Shown piece by piece: positions 1 to 6,400 of a stretch of 8,462 bases of DNA. How positions within the stretch are numbered: position 1 is the stretch's first letter; every line of letters begins with the position of its first letter. The DNA lies in the NCBI GenBank assembly GCA_040756715.1, contig JBFLYE010000095.1, forward strand, positions 3,098 to 11,559, in the 5' to 3' direction. The DNA comes from a bacterium (GTDB lineage: Bacteria > UBA9089 > UBA9088). Below the pieces are notes generated by a model. The model ran no database searches and was not told the origin of the DNA. It saw nothing but the letters and a program-made list of their open reading frames with translations. Position numbers and translations under genes: made by a program.

Positions 1-28
1 TATTTAAGAAATTTTAAATATTACCTTA

Positions 29-59
29 TTTTAATCCAAAATTCAACATTCAAAATCCA
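29..59 (+). repeat. Left copy of a 31-base inverted repeat, built on a 14-base tandem unit
   Basis: The 31 bases at 29-59 match the reverse complement of 8426-8456 at 29 of 31 positions. The left copy is internally repetitive: CAAAATTCAACATT at 37-50 is followed directly by CAAAATCCAACATT at 51-64, with one difference. The repeat lies just beyond the 3' end of rho, between genes. It looks like one member of a dispersed intergenic repeat family of the ATTCAAAATTC type. Whether it folds, is transcribed or marks a mobile boundary cannot be told from this window. Confidence 0.7.
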
Positions 60-66
60 ACATTCC

Positions 67-1326
67 CTAAGTTATCTTATTTATCATCTCAAGGAATTCC
101 TTGTTTGTCTTTGTAAATTTCATCTTTTCTATAAGAAGCTCAATCATCTCAGCTGGGCTCATTGTGCTTAATGCCTTTCTTAATAACCAAACCCTTGAAA
201 GCTCCTCTTGTGTCAATAAAAGCTCTTCCTTCCTTGTTCCTGATTTGTTAAGGTTTATGGCGGGAAATATCCTCTTATCAGAAATAGACCTGTCAAGGTT
301 CACCTCCATATTCCCCGTTCCTTTGAATTCCTCAAAGATGATATCATCCATCCGAGAGCCTGTCTCTACAATGGATGTTGCAATAATGGTCAGAGAACCG
401 CCATTTTCAATTTGCCTTGCTGCCCCCAAAAATCTCTTTGGTTTATAGAGGGATGTAGATTCTATACCACCCGATAAAACCCTTCCTGTCTGAGGGGCAA
501 GAAGATTATGTGCCCTGGCAAGCCTGGTTAATGAATCAAGAAGAACAACCACATCATATCCCTGCTCAACCAGCCTTTTTGACTTCTCAATAACCATATC
601 AGCCACCTGAATATGCCTCTCTGGAGGCTCATCAAATGTAGAGGATATAACCGTTCCCTTAACATTTCTCTCCATATCTGTAACCTCTTCTGGTCTTTCA
701 TCTATAAGCAAAACAATCAGTTTTATTTCGGGGTGATTTGTGGTTATTGAATTTGCAATCTTCTGTAATATGGTTGTCTTTCCTGTTCTCGGCGCTGCAA
801 CAATAAGACCCCTTTGTCCCTTTCCAATGGGTGTAAATAAGTCCATAATCCTCATAGAAATATCACTGTCCCTTTCCAGATTTATCTTTTTATAGGGATA
901 TAATGGGGTAAGGTTATCAAAAAATATGCGATTTCTTGCCTTTTCCGGGTCTTCAAAATTCACCGCCTCTATCTTAAGGAGGGCAAAGAATTTCTCATTA
1001 TCCTTTGGAGGTCTTATCTGGCCTGATACGGTATCCCCGGTTAATAGGCTAAATCTTTTTATCTGTGAGGGCGAAATATATATATCATCAGGGCTTGGAA
1101 GGTAGTTATAATTTGGAGAACGCAAAAATCCATATCCATCTGAAAGGATCTCTAATACACCTTGACCAAACAATAGGCCTTCTTTTTCTATTTGTGCTTG
1201 AAGGATGGCAAAGATAAGGTCTTGTTTTTTTATCCTTGAGGATGCATCTATATTTAGAGAATGAGCCCTTTCAGAGAGCTCCTGAATATCCAATGCCTGT
1301 AATTCTGCAATATTTAACTTTTCCAT
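67..1326 (-). CDS. rho: Transcription termination factor Rho
   Basis: Rho is the hexameric RNA-dependent ATPase/helicase that loads on nascent RNA and ends transcription; it acts in the cytoplasm. The 419-residue product has the normal compact length and domain order. A Rho_N helical domain (about 5-45) is followed by a cold-shock-like RNA-binding domain (about 53-125, with the GYGFLR motif at 64-69) and a RecA-like ATPase core. The Walker A region reads AAPRTGKTT (177-185), a slight variant of the usual [16 protein letters not shown] (209-216) holds the catalytic glutamate, [14 protein letters not shown] (259-272) is Walker B, LSGG (285-288) matches the Q-loop, and [10 protein letters not shown] (361-370) covers the R-loop and arginine finger. 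The ATG at 1324-1326 gives the expected N-terminus; no clear Shine-Dalgarno precedes it. The spacer from ssrA shows no convincing promoter, so rho may be read from upstream or use a weak one. The large plus-strand frame inside the gene is a shadow. Confidence 0.98.
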   Translation of the reverse strand: MEKLNIAELQALDIQELSERAHSLNIDASSRIKKQDLIFAILQAQIEKEGLLFGQGVLEILSDGYGFLRSPNYNYLPSPDDIYISPSQIKRFSLLTGDTVSGQIRPPKDNEKFFALLKIEAVNFEDPEKARNRIFFDNLTPLYPYKKINLERDSDISMRIMDLFTPIGKGQRGLIVAAPRTGKTTILQKIANSITTNHPEIKLIVLLIDERPEEVTDMERNVKGTVISSTFDEPPERHIQVADMVIEKSKRLVEQGYDVVVLLDSLTRLARAHNLLAPQTGRVLSGGIESTSLYKPKRFLGAARQIENGGSLTIIATSIVETGSRMDDIIFEEFKGTGNMEVNLDRSISDKRIFPAINLNKSGTRKEELLLTQEELSRVWLLRKALSTMSPAEMIELLIEKMKFTKTNKEFLEMINKIT

Positions 1327-1548
1327 TTAATATTTAGTACGTGTGTAGCTTCTCTCTTAACCAAATTACCATAGCCGTTGTTTAGCTGTCCTATATACCT
1401 AGACACAAAGGGGTAAAGGGACAAAGAAAGCAAGTAATAAATAAACTCTCTCGCCTTAAGTGCTTATTTCCCAATTTTATTCTCACCGAGCTAAACACAT
1501 ACAATATTTAGGATTTAAGATTTAAAAACAATTAGGGCTAAATCATAC

Positions 1549-1898
1549 TGGAGGTGGTGGGATTTGAACCCACGTCCAAAGGTATCACAAAAAAGGTATC
1601 TACCAGCATAGTCTATATTTTGTTCTCCCTCTTTAAATCTCCTATAGACAGGATATTCAAAGATGTAGCTTATTTTTATTTCGTTTTTTCAATTCTTAAG
1701 CAAGATTGAAAAAACTAGCCCCTTTTCCTGACATCCTTTAAAACCCAAGAGGCGAGGTTAGAAAGGATGTTGCTACTTTTAAGCAGCAAGTGCCAGATCG
1801 TAGTTGGCGCTTATTCTTTTGTCTATTTTTTAAAAAGAATAGACAAACTTTACTGGCAACCTTTCCTCTGATAGCCTCTGTCGAAACCAATCACCCCC
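1549..1898 (-). ncRNA. ssrA: Transfer-messenger RNA (tmRNA), one-piece form
   Basis: tmRNA frees stalled ribosomes with SmpB and tags the nascent peptide for proteolysis. On the minus strand the RNA starts GGGGGUGAUUGGUUUCGACA (from 1898) and ends GGUUCAAAUCCCACCACCUCCA (to 1549). GGGGGUG pairs with CACCUCC to form a 7-bp acceptor stem with one G-U pair, the discriminator is A, and GUGGG/CCCAC around UUCAAAU forms the T arm. The genome continues GTA after the discriminator, so CCA is not encoded and must be added by tRNA nucleotidyltransferase. An H-type pseudoknot (PK1) lies just before the tag: GUCUA pairs with UAGAC (1840-1844 with 1821-1825) and UUCUUUU with AAAAGAA (1833-1839 with 1814-1820). 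Further strong helices are CATCCTTT/AAAGGATG (1762-1769 with 1732-1739) and an 11-bp helix (1705-1715 with 1683-1693), fitting the later pseudoknots. The order 5' tRNA half, pseudoknot, tag, pseudoknots, 3' tRNA half shows the unpermuted one-piece form. Confidence 0.97.
1779..1808 (-). other. tmRNA proteolysis tag reading frame, ANYDLALAA-stop
   Basis: The internal tag frame inside ssrA reads GCC AAC TAC GAT CTG GCA CTT GCT GCT TAA, giving A-N-Y-D-L-A-L-A-A. The first codon (GCC, 1806-1808) is placed as the resume codon because tags usually start with alanine and this site lies five bases after the PK1 pseudoknot. The ending LAA is the classic recognition element for ClpXP-type proteases. At nine residues the tag is at the short end of the range. 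The preceding in-frame triplet is AGC (Ser), so the exact resume point is inferred from family rules. Confidence 0.88.
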
Positions 1899-1910
1899 TA
1901 TTTTTAAAAA

Positions 1911-1939
1911 ATTATACAAACTACAATTAATCTTGTCTA
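1911..1939 (-). promoter_or_regulatory. Sigma-70-type promoter of ssrA
   Basis: On the minus strand TAGACA (1939-1934, five of six to TTGACA) is separated by exactly 17 bases from a perfect TATAAT (1916-1911). Transcription would start near 1904, about five bases before the mature 5' G at 1898, which leaves a short leader for RNase P to remove. Consensus match, spacing and position all agree. Confidence 0.85.
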
Positions 1940-1953
1940 CTATTTTTTTATAT

Positions 1954-1982
1954 TTGACTTATCTTGCATTTTTATTTATGCT
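1954..1982 (+). promoter_or_regulatory. Probable sigma-70-type promoter of the bioB operon
   Basis: TTGACT (1954-1959) is followed after 17 bases by TATGCT (1977-1982). The -35 matches five of six and the -10 four of six. The predicted start is near 1988-1991, on or next to the bioB ATG at 1991, so the message would have almost no leader. The promoter lies back to back with the ssrA promoter; the two -35 boxes are 14 bases apart. The weaker -10 limits certainty. An alternative TTGCAT (1964) / TATTAT (1987) pair would start transcription inside the gene and is less likely. Confidence 0.55.
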
Positions 1983-1990
1983 TAAATATT

Positions 1991-2914
1991 ATGAAAAATC
2001 TCCTTAATCTTCCTACAAATGAGCTTATCTGCCTTGCAAATTCTTTTAGAAAAGGGCTTCCCCTTGAGCTTTGTTCTATAATGAATGCAAAATCGGGAAT
2101 GTGTCCTGAGGATTGCAAATTCTGTGCCCAATCATCACATTATAAAACAGGGATTTTAAGCTATCCATTAAAAAGCAAAAATGAGATTTTAGAAAGGGCA
2201 GAATTTGCAAAATCTATTGGTGCAAAGAGATTTGCAATTGTTACATCTGGAAGCAAGCCAACGCATAAAGAGCTTGAGGCAATAGCAGATGCAATTTCAG
2301 AAATAAAAGGCATTTTATGTTGTGCTTCACTTGGAAGGCTTGATAAATCCAGCCTTTTAGCCTTAAAAGATGCAGGCTTAAAAAGATTTCACCATAACAT
2401 TGAGACATCAGAGAGGTTCTTTCCAAACATTGTAACCACATATCCATTCTCTGAGAAGATAAGGACAATAGAATATGCAAAAGAAGTAGGCCTTGAGGTC
2501 TGTTCCGGCTGTATCATTGGAATGGGAGAATCCTGGAAAGATAGACTTAACATTGCAAATTTATTAAAAAGCCTTGGAGTCAATTCCGTTCCAATAAATG
2601 TTTTGATTCCTATAAAAAATACGGCTTTTGAGAAAATTTCTCCCATATCACCAATAGATGTTATAAAAACAATTGCTATATTTAGGATAATCTTGCAAGA
2701 TAAAACGATAAAAATAGGAGCGGGAAGGGAAAATTTAGGTAGGGCTGAATTATTGGCATTTCTTGCAGGAGCAAATGGAATGATAATAGGAGGCTATTTA
2801 ACCATAAAGGGAAGGGAGATATCCGAAGACCAGCAGCTTATTTCAGAAATAAAATCCCTATTTAAAAATAAAGACCACAAAATATCTTGCAATATTTCTG
2901 GATTTCTTTTATAA
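1991..2914 (+). CDS. bioB: Biotin synthase (radical SAM), with altered auxiliary-cluster cysteines
   Basis: BioB inserts sulfur into dethiobiotin, the last step of biotin synthesis. The 307-residue product carries the family signature NAKSGMCPEDCKFCAQSSHY; Cys38, Cys42 and Cys45 bind the radical-SAM 4Fe-4S cluster. HHNIETS (134-140), CSGCIIGMGES (171-181), SVPINVLIP (199-207), GAGRENL (243-249) and FLAGAN (257-262) follow in the BioB order. By motif alignment to the E. coli enzyme, Cys128, Cys188 and Arg260 correspond to Cys111, Cys171 and Arg246, but the Cys97 site is Ala82 (KRFAIVTSG). Extra cysteines occur at 110 and 174. This resembles the anaerobe 'Type II' enzymes described as using a larger 4Fe-5S auxiliary cluster; that assignment is inferred. 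I chose ATG 1991 over an in-frame TTG at 1964 because family similarity begins at about residue 4 and the TTG lies inside the promoter spacer. No Shine-Dalgarno is visible. No other biotin gene is in the window. nuoN starts nine bases after the stop. Confidence 0.96.
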   Translation: MKNLLNLPTNELICLANSFRKGLPLELCSIMNAKSGMCPEDCKFCAQSSHYKTGILSYPLKSKNEILERAEFAKSIGAKRFAIVTSGSKPTHKELEAIADAISEIKGILCCASLGRLDKSSLLALKDAGLKRFHHNIETSERFFPNIVTTYPFSEKIRTIEYAKEVGLEVCSGCIIGMGESWKDRLNIANLLKSLGVNSVPINVLIPIKNTAFEKISPISPIDVIKTIAIFRIILQDKTIKIGAGRENLGRAELLAFLAGANGMIIGGYLTIKGREISEDQQLISEIKSLFKNKDHKISCNISGFLL

Positions 2915-2923
2915 TTAAAAAAT

Positions 2924-4303
2924 ATGAATATTTTATTGCTTACGCCAGAGCTTATTCTTGTCTTATTCTCTTTTCTTGTTTTAATAGGAGGGTTTTTTAG
3001 GCTTAATATAGGTTTTGAGATTGCAATCATCGCTTGCGGTGCTTCCATTGCCTCGCTAATTGCCATTTTTATCATCAAACAACCAATAGATAGCCTTATC
3101 ATTTCTCCATTCTCAAGCCTTCTTAAAATTTTATTTATCTCCTCCCTTTTTATTGTCATTCTTATGTCCAAAGATTTCCTAAAGGGCTTAAAAAACCAGA
3201 ATGAATATTACTTCTTTCTCCTAACAGGAACAACTGGGATGCTACTTGCTGTATCAAGCAATGATATGGTTATCCTTTATATTTCAATTGAGCTTATAAG
3301 CATAAGCTCCTATATCCTTACTTGTTTCATTAGGGATAAAAGGGGCATTGAGGGAGGGATAAAGTATCTCCTCTTTGGTGCATTTTCCTCAGCCTTTCTT
3401 ATTTATGGAATGAGCCTTCTCTATGGGCTTACCGGAGGAACAAATTTTTCCCATATATCATCCAGGCTGCTTGGATTAGGCTTCGCTCCTATTCCTGTTT
3501 TAGCCATTATCTTTATCTTTGCTGGGATTTGCTTTAAGGCAGACATTGTTCCATTCCATTTCTGGATTCCCGATGTCTATCAAGGTGCACCAACGCCAAT
3601 AACAGGCTTTCTTGCCACAGCCTCAAAGATAGCTGGATTTGCTATTATTATGAACCTTTTGTTTGCTCCTCTTGGCTCAATATTATTTGATTACAGAAGG
3701 CTATTTTTCATTCTTTCTGTAATTACCATAATCCTGGGAAACCTCTCTGCAATACCGCAGAAGAATATTAAAAGGATGCTTGGATATTCTTCCATTGCCC
3801 ATGCTGGCTATCTCCTCATTGGTCTTTCTGCCTATTCTGGAGAGGGAATAGTTGCTATGCTTTTCTATTTTGTTGCCTATTCAATTGCCACCATCTCATC
3901 ATTCCTTGTAATATCTGCAACGAAGCTGGAGGAGATTGATGACTACAATGGATTTTCAAAAAGAAGCCCCCTTCTTTCACTCCTTATGCTTCTTTCATTA
4001 TCATCTTTGGCTGGACTTCCTCCCTTGGTTGGATTTTTTGGAAAATTTTCCCTTTTCTATTCAGCTATTAAACAGGGTCTTATACCCCTTGCCATAATTG
4101 GTGTTGTTTTTTCCGTTGTCTCAATTTATTACTATTTTATTGTGGTAAAGGCAATATATCTTGGAAAAGAAGAAAATGGGCCTATTTCTATCCCAGGATA
4201 CATAAAATGCCTTGCAATCCTTTTAACCCTTTCCCTCGTTATTCTCGGGCTATTTCCAAACCCCATTGCAAATCTAGCCTTTTTTGCCAATCAGAGCTTA
4301 TGA
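2924..4303 (+). CDS. nuoN: NADH-quinone oxidoreductase (complex I) subunit N
   Basis: NuoN is one of the three antiporter-like membrane subunits that pump protons in complex I. The 459-residue protein is strongly hydrophobic throughout, consistent with about 14 membrane helices, and slightly shorter than many homologues. Key charged residues are present: Glu123 in YISIELISISSYIL, Lys205 in FKADIVPFHFWIPDVYQGAP (204-223), Lys235 in ASKIAGF, and Lys374 in PPLVGFFGKFSLFYS. SSIAHAGYLLIG (289-300) is also typical. These motifs favour NuoN over NuoL, NuoM or an Mrp subunit. The ATG at 2924 has no obvious Shine-Dalgarno, so translation may depend on coupling to bioB nine bases upstream. Its TGA overlaps the ATG of the polyprenyl synthase gene (ATGA). 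No other nuo gene is visible; the remaining subunits must lie elsewhere, which makes this a detached nuoN in a mixed operon. Confidence 0.95.
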   Translation: MNILLLTPELILVLFSFLVLIGGFFRLNIGFEIAIIACGASIASLIAIFIIKQPIDSLIISPFSSLLKILFISSLFIVILMSKDFLKGLKNQNEYYFFLLTGTTGMLLAVSSNDMVILYISIELISISSYILTCFIRDKRGIEGGIKYLLFGAFSSAFLIYGMSLLYGLTGGTNFSHISSRLLGLGFAPIPVLAIIFIFAGICFKADIVPFHFWIPDVYQGAPTPITGFLATASKIAGFAIIMNLLFAPLGSILFDYRRLFFILSVITIILGNLSAIPQKNIKRMLGYSSIAHAGYLLIGLSAYSGEGIVAMLFYFVAYSIATISSFLVISATKLEEIDDYNGFSKRSPLLSLLMLLSLSSLAGLPPLVGFFGKFSLFYSAIKQGLIPLAIIGVVFSVVSIYYYFIVVKAIYLGKEENGPISIPGYIKCLAILLTLSLVILGLFPNPIANLAFFANQSL

Positions 4304-5199
4304 GGATAGAGGAAATATATGCTCCTATTGAAAATAATCTCTCCCTTGTAAAACAAAGGCTTAAGATAAAAGAGGATGATAATGAAGCCTTAAGTGAAAT
4401 ACTTAACTATATTCAGGAAACAAAGGGAAAGCTTATCAGGCCTGCCCTTTTTCTCTTTTCAACTACCCTAAATGGAGATAGCTCAATTAATCTTGCCTCA
4501 TCCATTGAGCTTATCCATTGTGCATCCCTTCTTCACGATGACATCATTGATTGCTCAAATTTAAGGAGGAATAAGGAAACCATTGTCTCCAAATGGGGAA
4601 AAAATTGGGCACTCCTTGTGGGTGATCTATTTTTAGCCTCTGCCTTTAATATTCTGGTAGATTATGGGGATATGAGGATTGTTAAGCTATTTGCTAAGGG
4701 ATGCCTCCTTATGTGCAGGGGCCAGATGTCAGAACTTGAAAGGGGAATAAAAATGGATGAGGAAAGGTATTTAAGGATAATCTATGAGAAAGCAGCCCAT
4801 CTATTTGAGCTTTCCTGCTTAACCGGTGCTATGGTTGGAAATAATGATTGTGAAAGCCTTTCCAATTATGGAAGAAATTTGGGGCTAGCATTTCAGATAA
4901 TTGATGATATGCTTGATATTAAAGGAGATGATATAAAAAATAAAAAGGCAACCCTTCCGATTATTCATACAATGAAAATGGCTTCCCCTGCCGATAAAGC
5001 TATGCTTGATAAGCTGATAATTGAATCCAATCTCGATGGAATAAGTGAGATGATTGAAAAATACAAAGGGATTGAGTATGCTAGAGGTGTGGCAAAAGAA
5101 TACACAGAAAAGGCAAAATCTTCCATTGCTAATGCTTCCTTAGCCCACAAAGAATCCCTTCTCTCCCTCTCTGACTTTGTTCTCTATAGAAATGAGTGA
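4300..5199 (+). CDS. Trans-type polyprenyl diphosphate synthase (IspB-like)
   Basis: This enzyme condenses isopentenyl diphosphate onto an allylic primer to build an all-trans prenyl chain. The 299-residue product shows GKLIRPAL (43-50), the first aspartate-rich motif HDDIID (79-84) with the following RRN (89-91), LVGDLFLASAF (106-116), EKAAHLFE (163-170), and the second aspartate-rich motif QIIDDMLDI (199-207), then KKATLPIIHTM. The stretch ELIHCASLLHDDIID closely resembles long-chain (heptaprenyl/octaprenyl) synthases such as IspB, with small residues before the first motif rather than the bulky aromatics that stop chain growth early. A quinone side chain is the likely product, in line with nuoN and ispH next door; GGPP synthesis cannot be excluded. 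The start is ATG 4300, overlapping the nuoN stop by four bases. A longer in-frame start at 4207 adds unrelated residues that are nuoN read out of frame. The stop overlaps the ispH GTG. Confidence 0.93.
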   Translation: MRIEEIYAPIENNLSLVKQRLKIKEDDNEALSEILNYIQETKGKLIRPALFLFSTTLNGDSSINLASSIELIHCASLLHDDIIDCSNLRRNKETIVSKWGKNWALLVGDLFLASAFNILVDYGDMRIVKLFAKGCLLMCRGQMSELERGIKMDEERYLRIIYEKAAHLFELSCLTGAMVGNNDCESLSNYGRNLGLAFQIIDDMLDIKGDDIKNKKATLPIIHTMKMASPADKAMLDKLIIESNLDGISEMIEKYKGIEYARGVAKEYTEKAKSSIANASLAHKESLLSLSDFVLYRNE

Positions 5200-6029
5200 A
5201 AATTGAGGTTGCAAAGGGTGCTGGTTTTTGCTCGGGAGTAAAAAGGGCAATATCGCTTGCTTTATCATCCATTGAGAAAGATCAAGCTGTATTTAGCCTT
5301 GGTCCTTTAATCCATAACAACCAGGTGATTGAAGACCTCAAAAAAAGGGGAATAACCCTTGTCTCATCAATAGATGAAGTAGAAAAAGGAATTATTATAT
5401 TTCGCTCACATGGAGCAAGTCCAGATGATTATATAAAGGCAAGGGAAAAGGGTCTTTTGATAGCTGATGGAACCTGCCCAATTGTTGCAAAGGTTCAACG
5501 CATTGCAAAGAGCCTTAATGACGAGGGCTACCCTGTTGTTATTCTTGGAGATAAAAACCATCCAGAGATAAAAGGGATTGTTGGGTTTGCAAAGGATGCA
5601 ATTGTAATAAGCAAGCCAATAGAGGCAATCTCTATAAAGGAGAAAAGGATTGGCTTGATTGCCCAAACAACCCAAAGCCTTGATGACTTTAAAAGCCTCA
5701 TTAACATCCTTTTGGATTCCGCCTCTTGTATTAAGGTTTATAATACAATTTGTAAGGCTGTTTTAAGGCTTCAGAGGTCATCTATATCTTTGGCAAAAAA
5801 ATCGGACCTGTTTATTGTGATTGGTGGAAAGAATAGTGCAAACACAAAGAGGCTCTTTCTCCTTACAAAAAATATAAATCCAAATACATATCATATTGAA
5901 AAATTTGAAGAGATTGATAAATCCCTGTTTTTGGACAAGAAAAAGATTGGAATTACAGGAGGAACATCAACGCCGCCAGAGGTCATCAGCGAGGTGGTTG
6001 AGAAGATAAAGGGGGTGAAATATGGTTGA
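5196..6029 (+). CDS. ispH: 4-hydroxy-3-methylbut-2-enyl diphosphate reductase
   Basis: IspH (LytB) reduces HMBPP to IPP and DMAPP, the last step of the MEP pathway, with a 4Fe-4S cluster. The 277-residue protein has the three cluster cysteines at 12 (GAGFCSGVKRAI), 94 (DGTCPIVAKVQ) and 186 (NTICKAV). Diphosphate-pocket residues are His40 (LIHNNQVI), His72 (RSHGAS) and His122 with Glu124 (DKNHPEIKG); AQTTQS (156-161), GGKNSANTKRL (210-220) and TGGTSTPPEV (254-263) complete the pattern. The third cysteine motif reads NTICKAVLRLQ where TICxATxxRQ is usual, a mild divergence. The start is GTG 5196, sharing four bases (GTGA) with the upstream stop, and the N-terminus KIEVAKGAGFC fits the family. 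There is no clear Shine-Dalgarno, so coupling is likely. Its product feeds the polyprenyl synthase encoded just upstream. Confidence 0.97.
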   Translation: MKIEVAKGAGFCSGVKRAISLALSSIEKDQAVFSLGPLIHNNQVIEDLKKRGITLVSSIDEVEKGIIIFRSHGASPDDYIKAREKGLLIADGTCPIVAKVQRIAKSLNDEGYPVVILGDKNHPEIKGIVGFAKDAIVISKPIEAISIKEKRIGLIAQTTQSLDDFKSLINILLDSASCIKVYNTICKAVLRLQRSSISLAKKSDLFIVIGGKNSANTKRLFLLTKNINPNTYHIEKFEEIDKSLFLDKKKIGITGGTSTPPEVISEVVEKIKGVKYG

Positions 6030-6183
6030 TAAAGAGCTTTTGGATATATTGGCATGCCCAAAGTGTAAAGGAGATATTGAGTATCTGGAACAAGAAAACA
6101 AGCTCCTTTGCAAGGCTTGCAATTTAAAATATCCTATTAGGGATGATATTCCTATAATGCTTATTGAAGAGGCAGAGAAATAG
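6022..6183 (+). CDS. Trm112-like small zinc-ribbon protein
   Basis: This 53-residue frame (MVDKELLDILACPKCKGDIE...) is a compact zinc ribbon with CPKC at 12-15 and CKAC at 30-33, followed by LKYPIRDDIPIMLIEEA. That arrangement, including YPI-DDIPIML near the C-terminus, is typical of the Trm112/YcaR (UPF0434) family. Eukaryotic and archaeal Trm112 activates methyltransferases; the bacterial role is poorly defined, so no substrate is proposed. The gene overlaps the end of ispH by eight bases. It has a good ribosome site inside ispH: AAGGGGGTGA at 6009-6018, nine of ten to the ideal AAGGAGGTGA, just ahead of ATG 6022. It is the last gene of the operon. Length, motifs, overlap and ribosome site together make it a real gene despite its size. 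Confidence 0.9.
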   Translation: MVDKELLDILACPKCKGDIEYLEQENKLLCKACNLKYPIRDDIPIMLIEEAEK

Positions 6184-6187
6184 TGTG

Positions 6188-6207
6188 TGTTTAGCTAAAG
6201 CTAAACA
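6188..6207. repeat. Perfect palindrome just after the operon's last stop codon
   Basis: TGTTTAGCT (6188-6196) and AGCTAAACA (6199-6207) are perfect inverted arms around AA. In RNA this gives an eight-base-pair hairpin with a four-base loop, five bases downstream of the Trm112-like stop codon. No T-run follows on either strand, so it is not a classical intrinsic terminator. It could be a 3'-end stabilising hairpin or a protein site. The arm sequence recurs in other spacers of this window. Confidence 0.6.
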
Positions 6208-6293
6208 ATTAAACAAAGCGTTTATAGTAAGAATGAAGAATGAAGACTGGTGCTCTGGTGCACTATTTCAAGACCTGATGAATACGAAGTATC

Positions 6294-6313
6294 TTGCGAG
6301 CGAAGCGAAGCAA
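6294..6313. repeat. Degenerate copy of a GCGAGCGAAGCGAAGC dispersed repeat
   Basis: TTGCGAGCGAAGCGAAGCAA lies in the non-coding stretch after the operon and is GC-rich compared with its surroundings. From general knowledge, CATTGCGAGCGAAGCGAAGCAATC is the core of an intergenic repeat seen in many unrelated bacterial genomes. Here only the centre is kept; the first base differs and the sequence goes on with AATAAGG instead of TCTC. The region from 6184 to 6388 otherwise holds no gene I can support. Confidence 0.5.
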
Positions 6314-6327
6314 AATAAGGGATTGCG

Positions 6328-6354
6328 ACTTCCACGCCAAGGCCGGAAGTTTTT
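6328..6354 (+). terminator. Probable intrinsic terminator of the bioB-trm112 operon
   Basis: ACTTCC (6328-6333) pairs with GGAAGT (6345-6350), and GC pairs inside (GCCAAGGC, 6336-6343) extend the hairpin. Five T residues (6350-6354) follow directly. It lies about 145 bases after the last stop codon of the plus-strand operon and just ahead of the next promoter, as expected for a terminator. The stem has a small internal asymmetry and the T-run is short, so efficiency is uncertain. Confidence 0.55.
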
Positions 6355-6366
6355 AAGATAAAATCC

Positions 6367-6394
6367 TTGATGTAAGAGAAAAAAGGGGTATAAT
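6367..6394 (+). promoter_or_regulatory. Near-consensus promoter of the DUF4258/DUF2283 cassette
   Basis: TTGATG (6367-6372, four of six) is followed after 16 bases by a perfect TATAAT (6389-6394). The -10 ends six bases before the ATG at 6401, so the predicted start (about 6400-6402) falls on the start codon and the message would be leaderless. An AGGGG at 6384-6388 lies upstream of the predicted transcript and too far from the ATG for a normal ribosome site. Confidence 0.75.
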
Positions 6395-6400
6395 AAAGCA

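Noticed and set aside
101-448. Plus-strand 115-residue open frame inside rho
   Set aside because: It is antisense to the strongly conserved Rho ATPase core, has no recognisable domain or ribosome site, and is explained as a shadow frame.
1327-1548. Possible small RNA, tRNA or clear rho promoter in the rho-ssrA spacer
   Set aside because: I found no cloverleaf, no well-spaced -35/-10 pair on the minus strand and no strong hairpin with a T-run; only AT-rich repeats such as TTTAGGATTTAAGATTTA.
1964-1990. TTG upstream start for bioB
   Set aside because: The nine extra residues have no family counterpart, there is no Shine-Dalgarno, and the TTG lies inside the promoter spacer.
2241-3171. Minus-strand frames inside bioB and nuoN
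   Set aside because: All oppose well-supported genes, have low-complexity composition and show no family features.
4207-4299. Earlier start for the polyprenyl synthase
   Set aside because: The extra 31 residues are nuoN coding sequence read in another frame, and the ATGA overlap at 4300 gives the normal N-terminus.
6164-6361. 65-residue open frame after the operon
   Set aside because: It starts inside the Trm112-like gene, has no clear ribosome site, resembles no family, and runs through the palindrome, dispersed repeat and terminator, so it is probably not coding.
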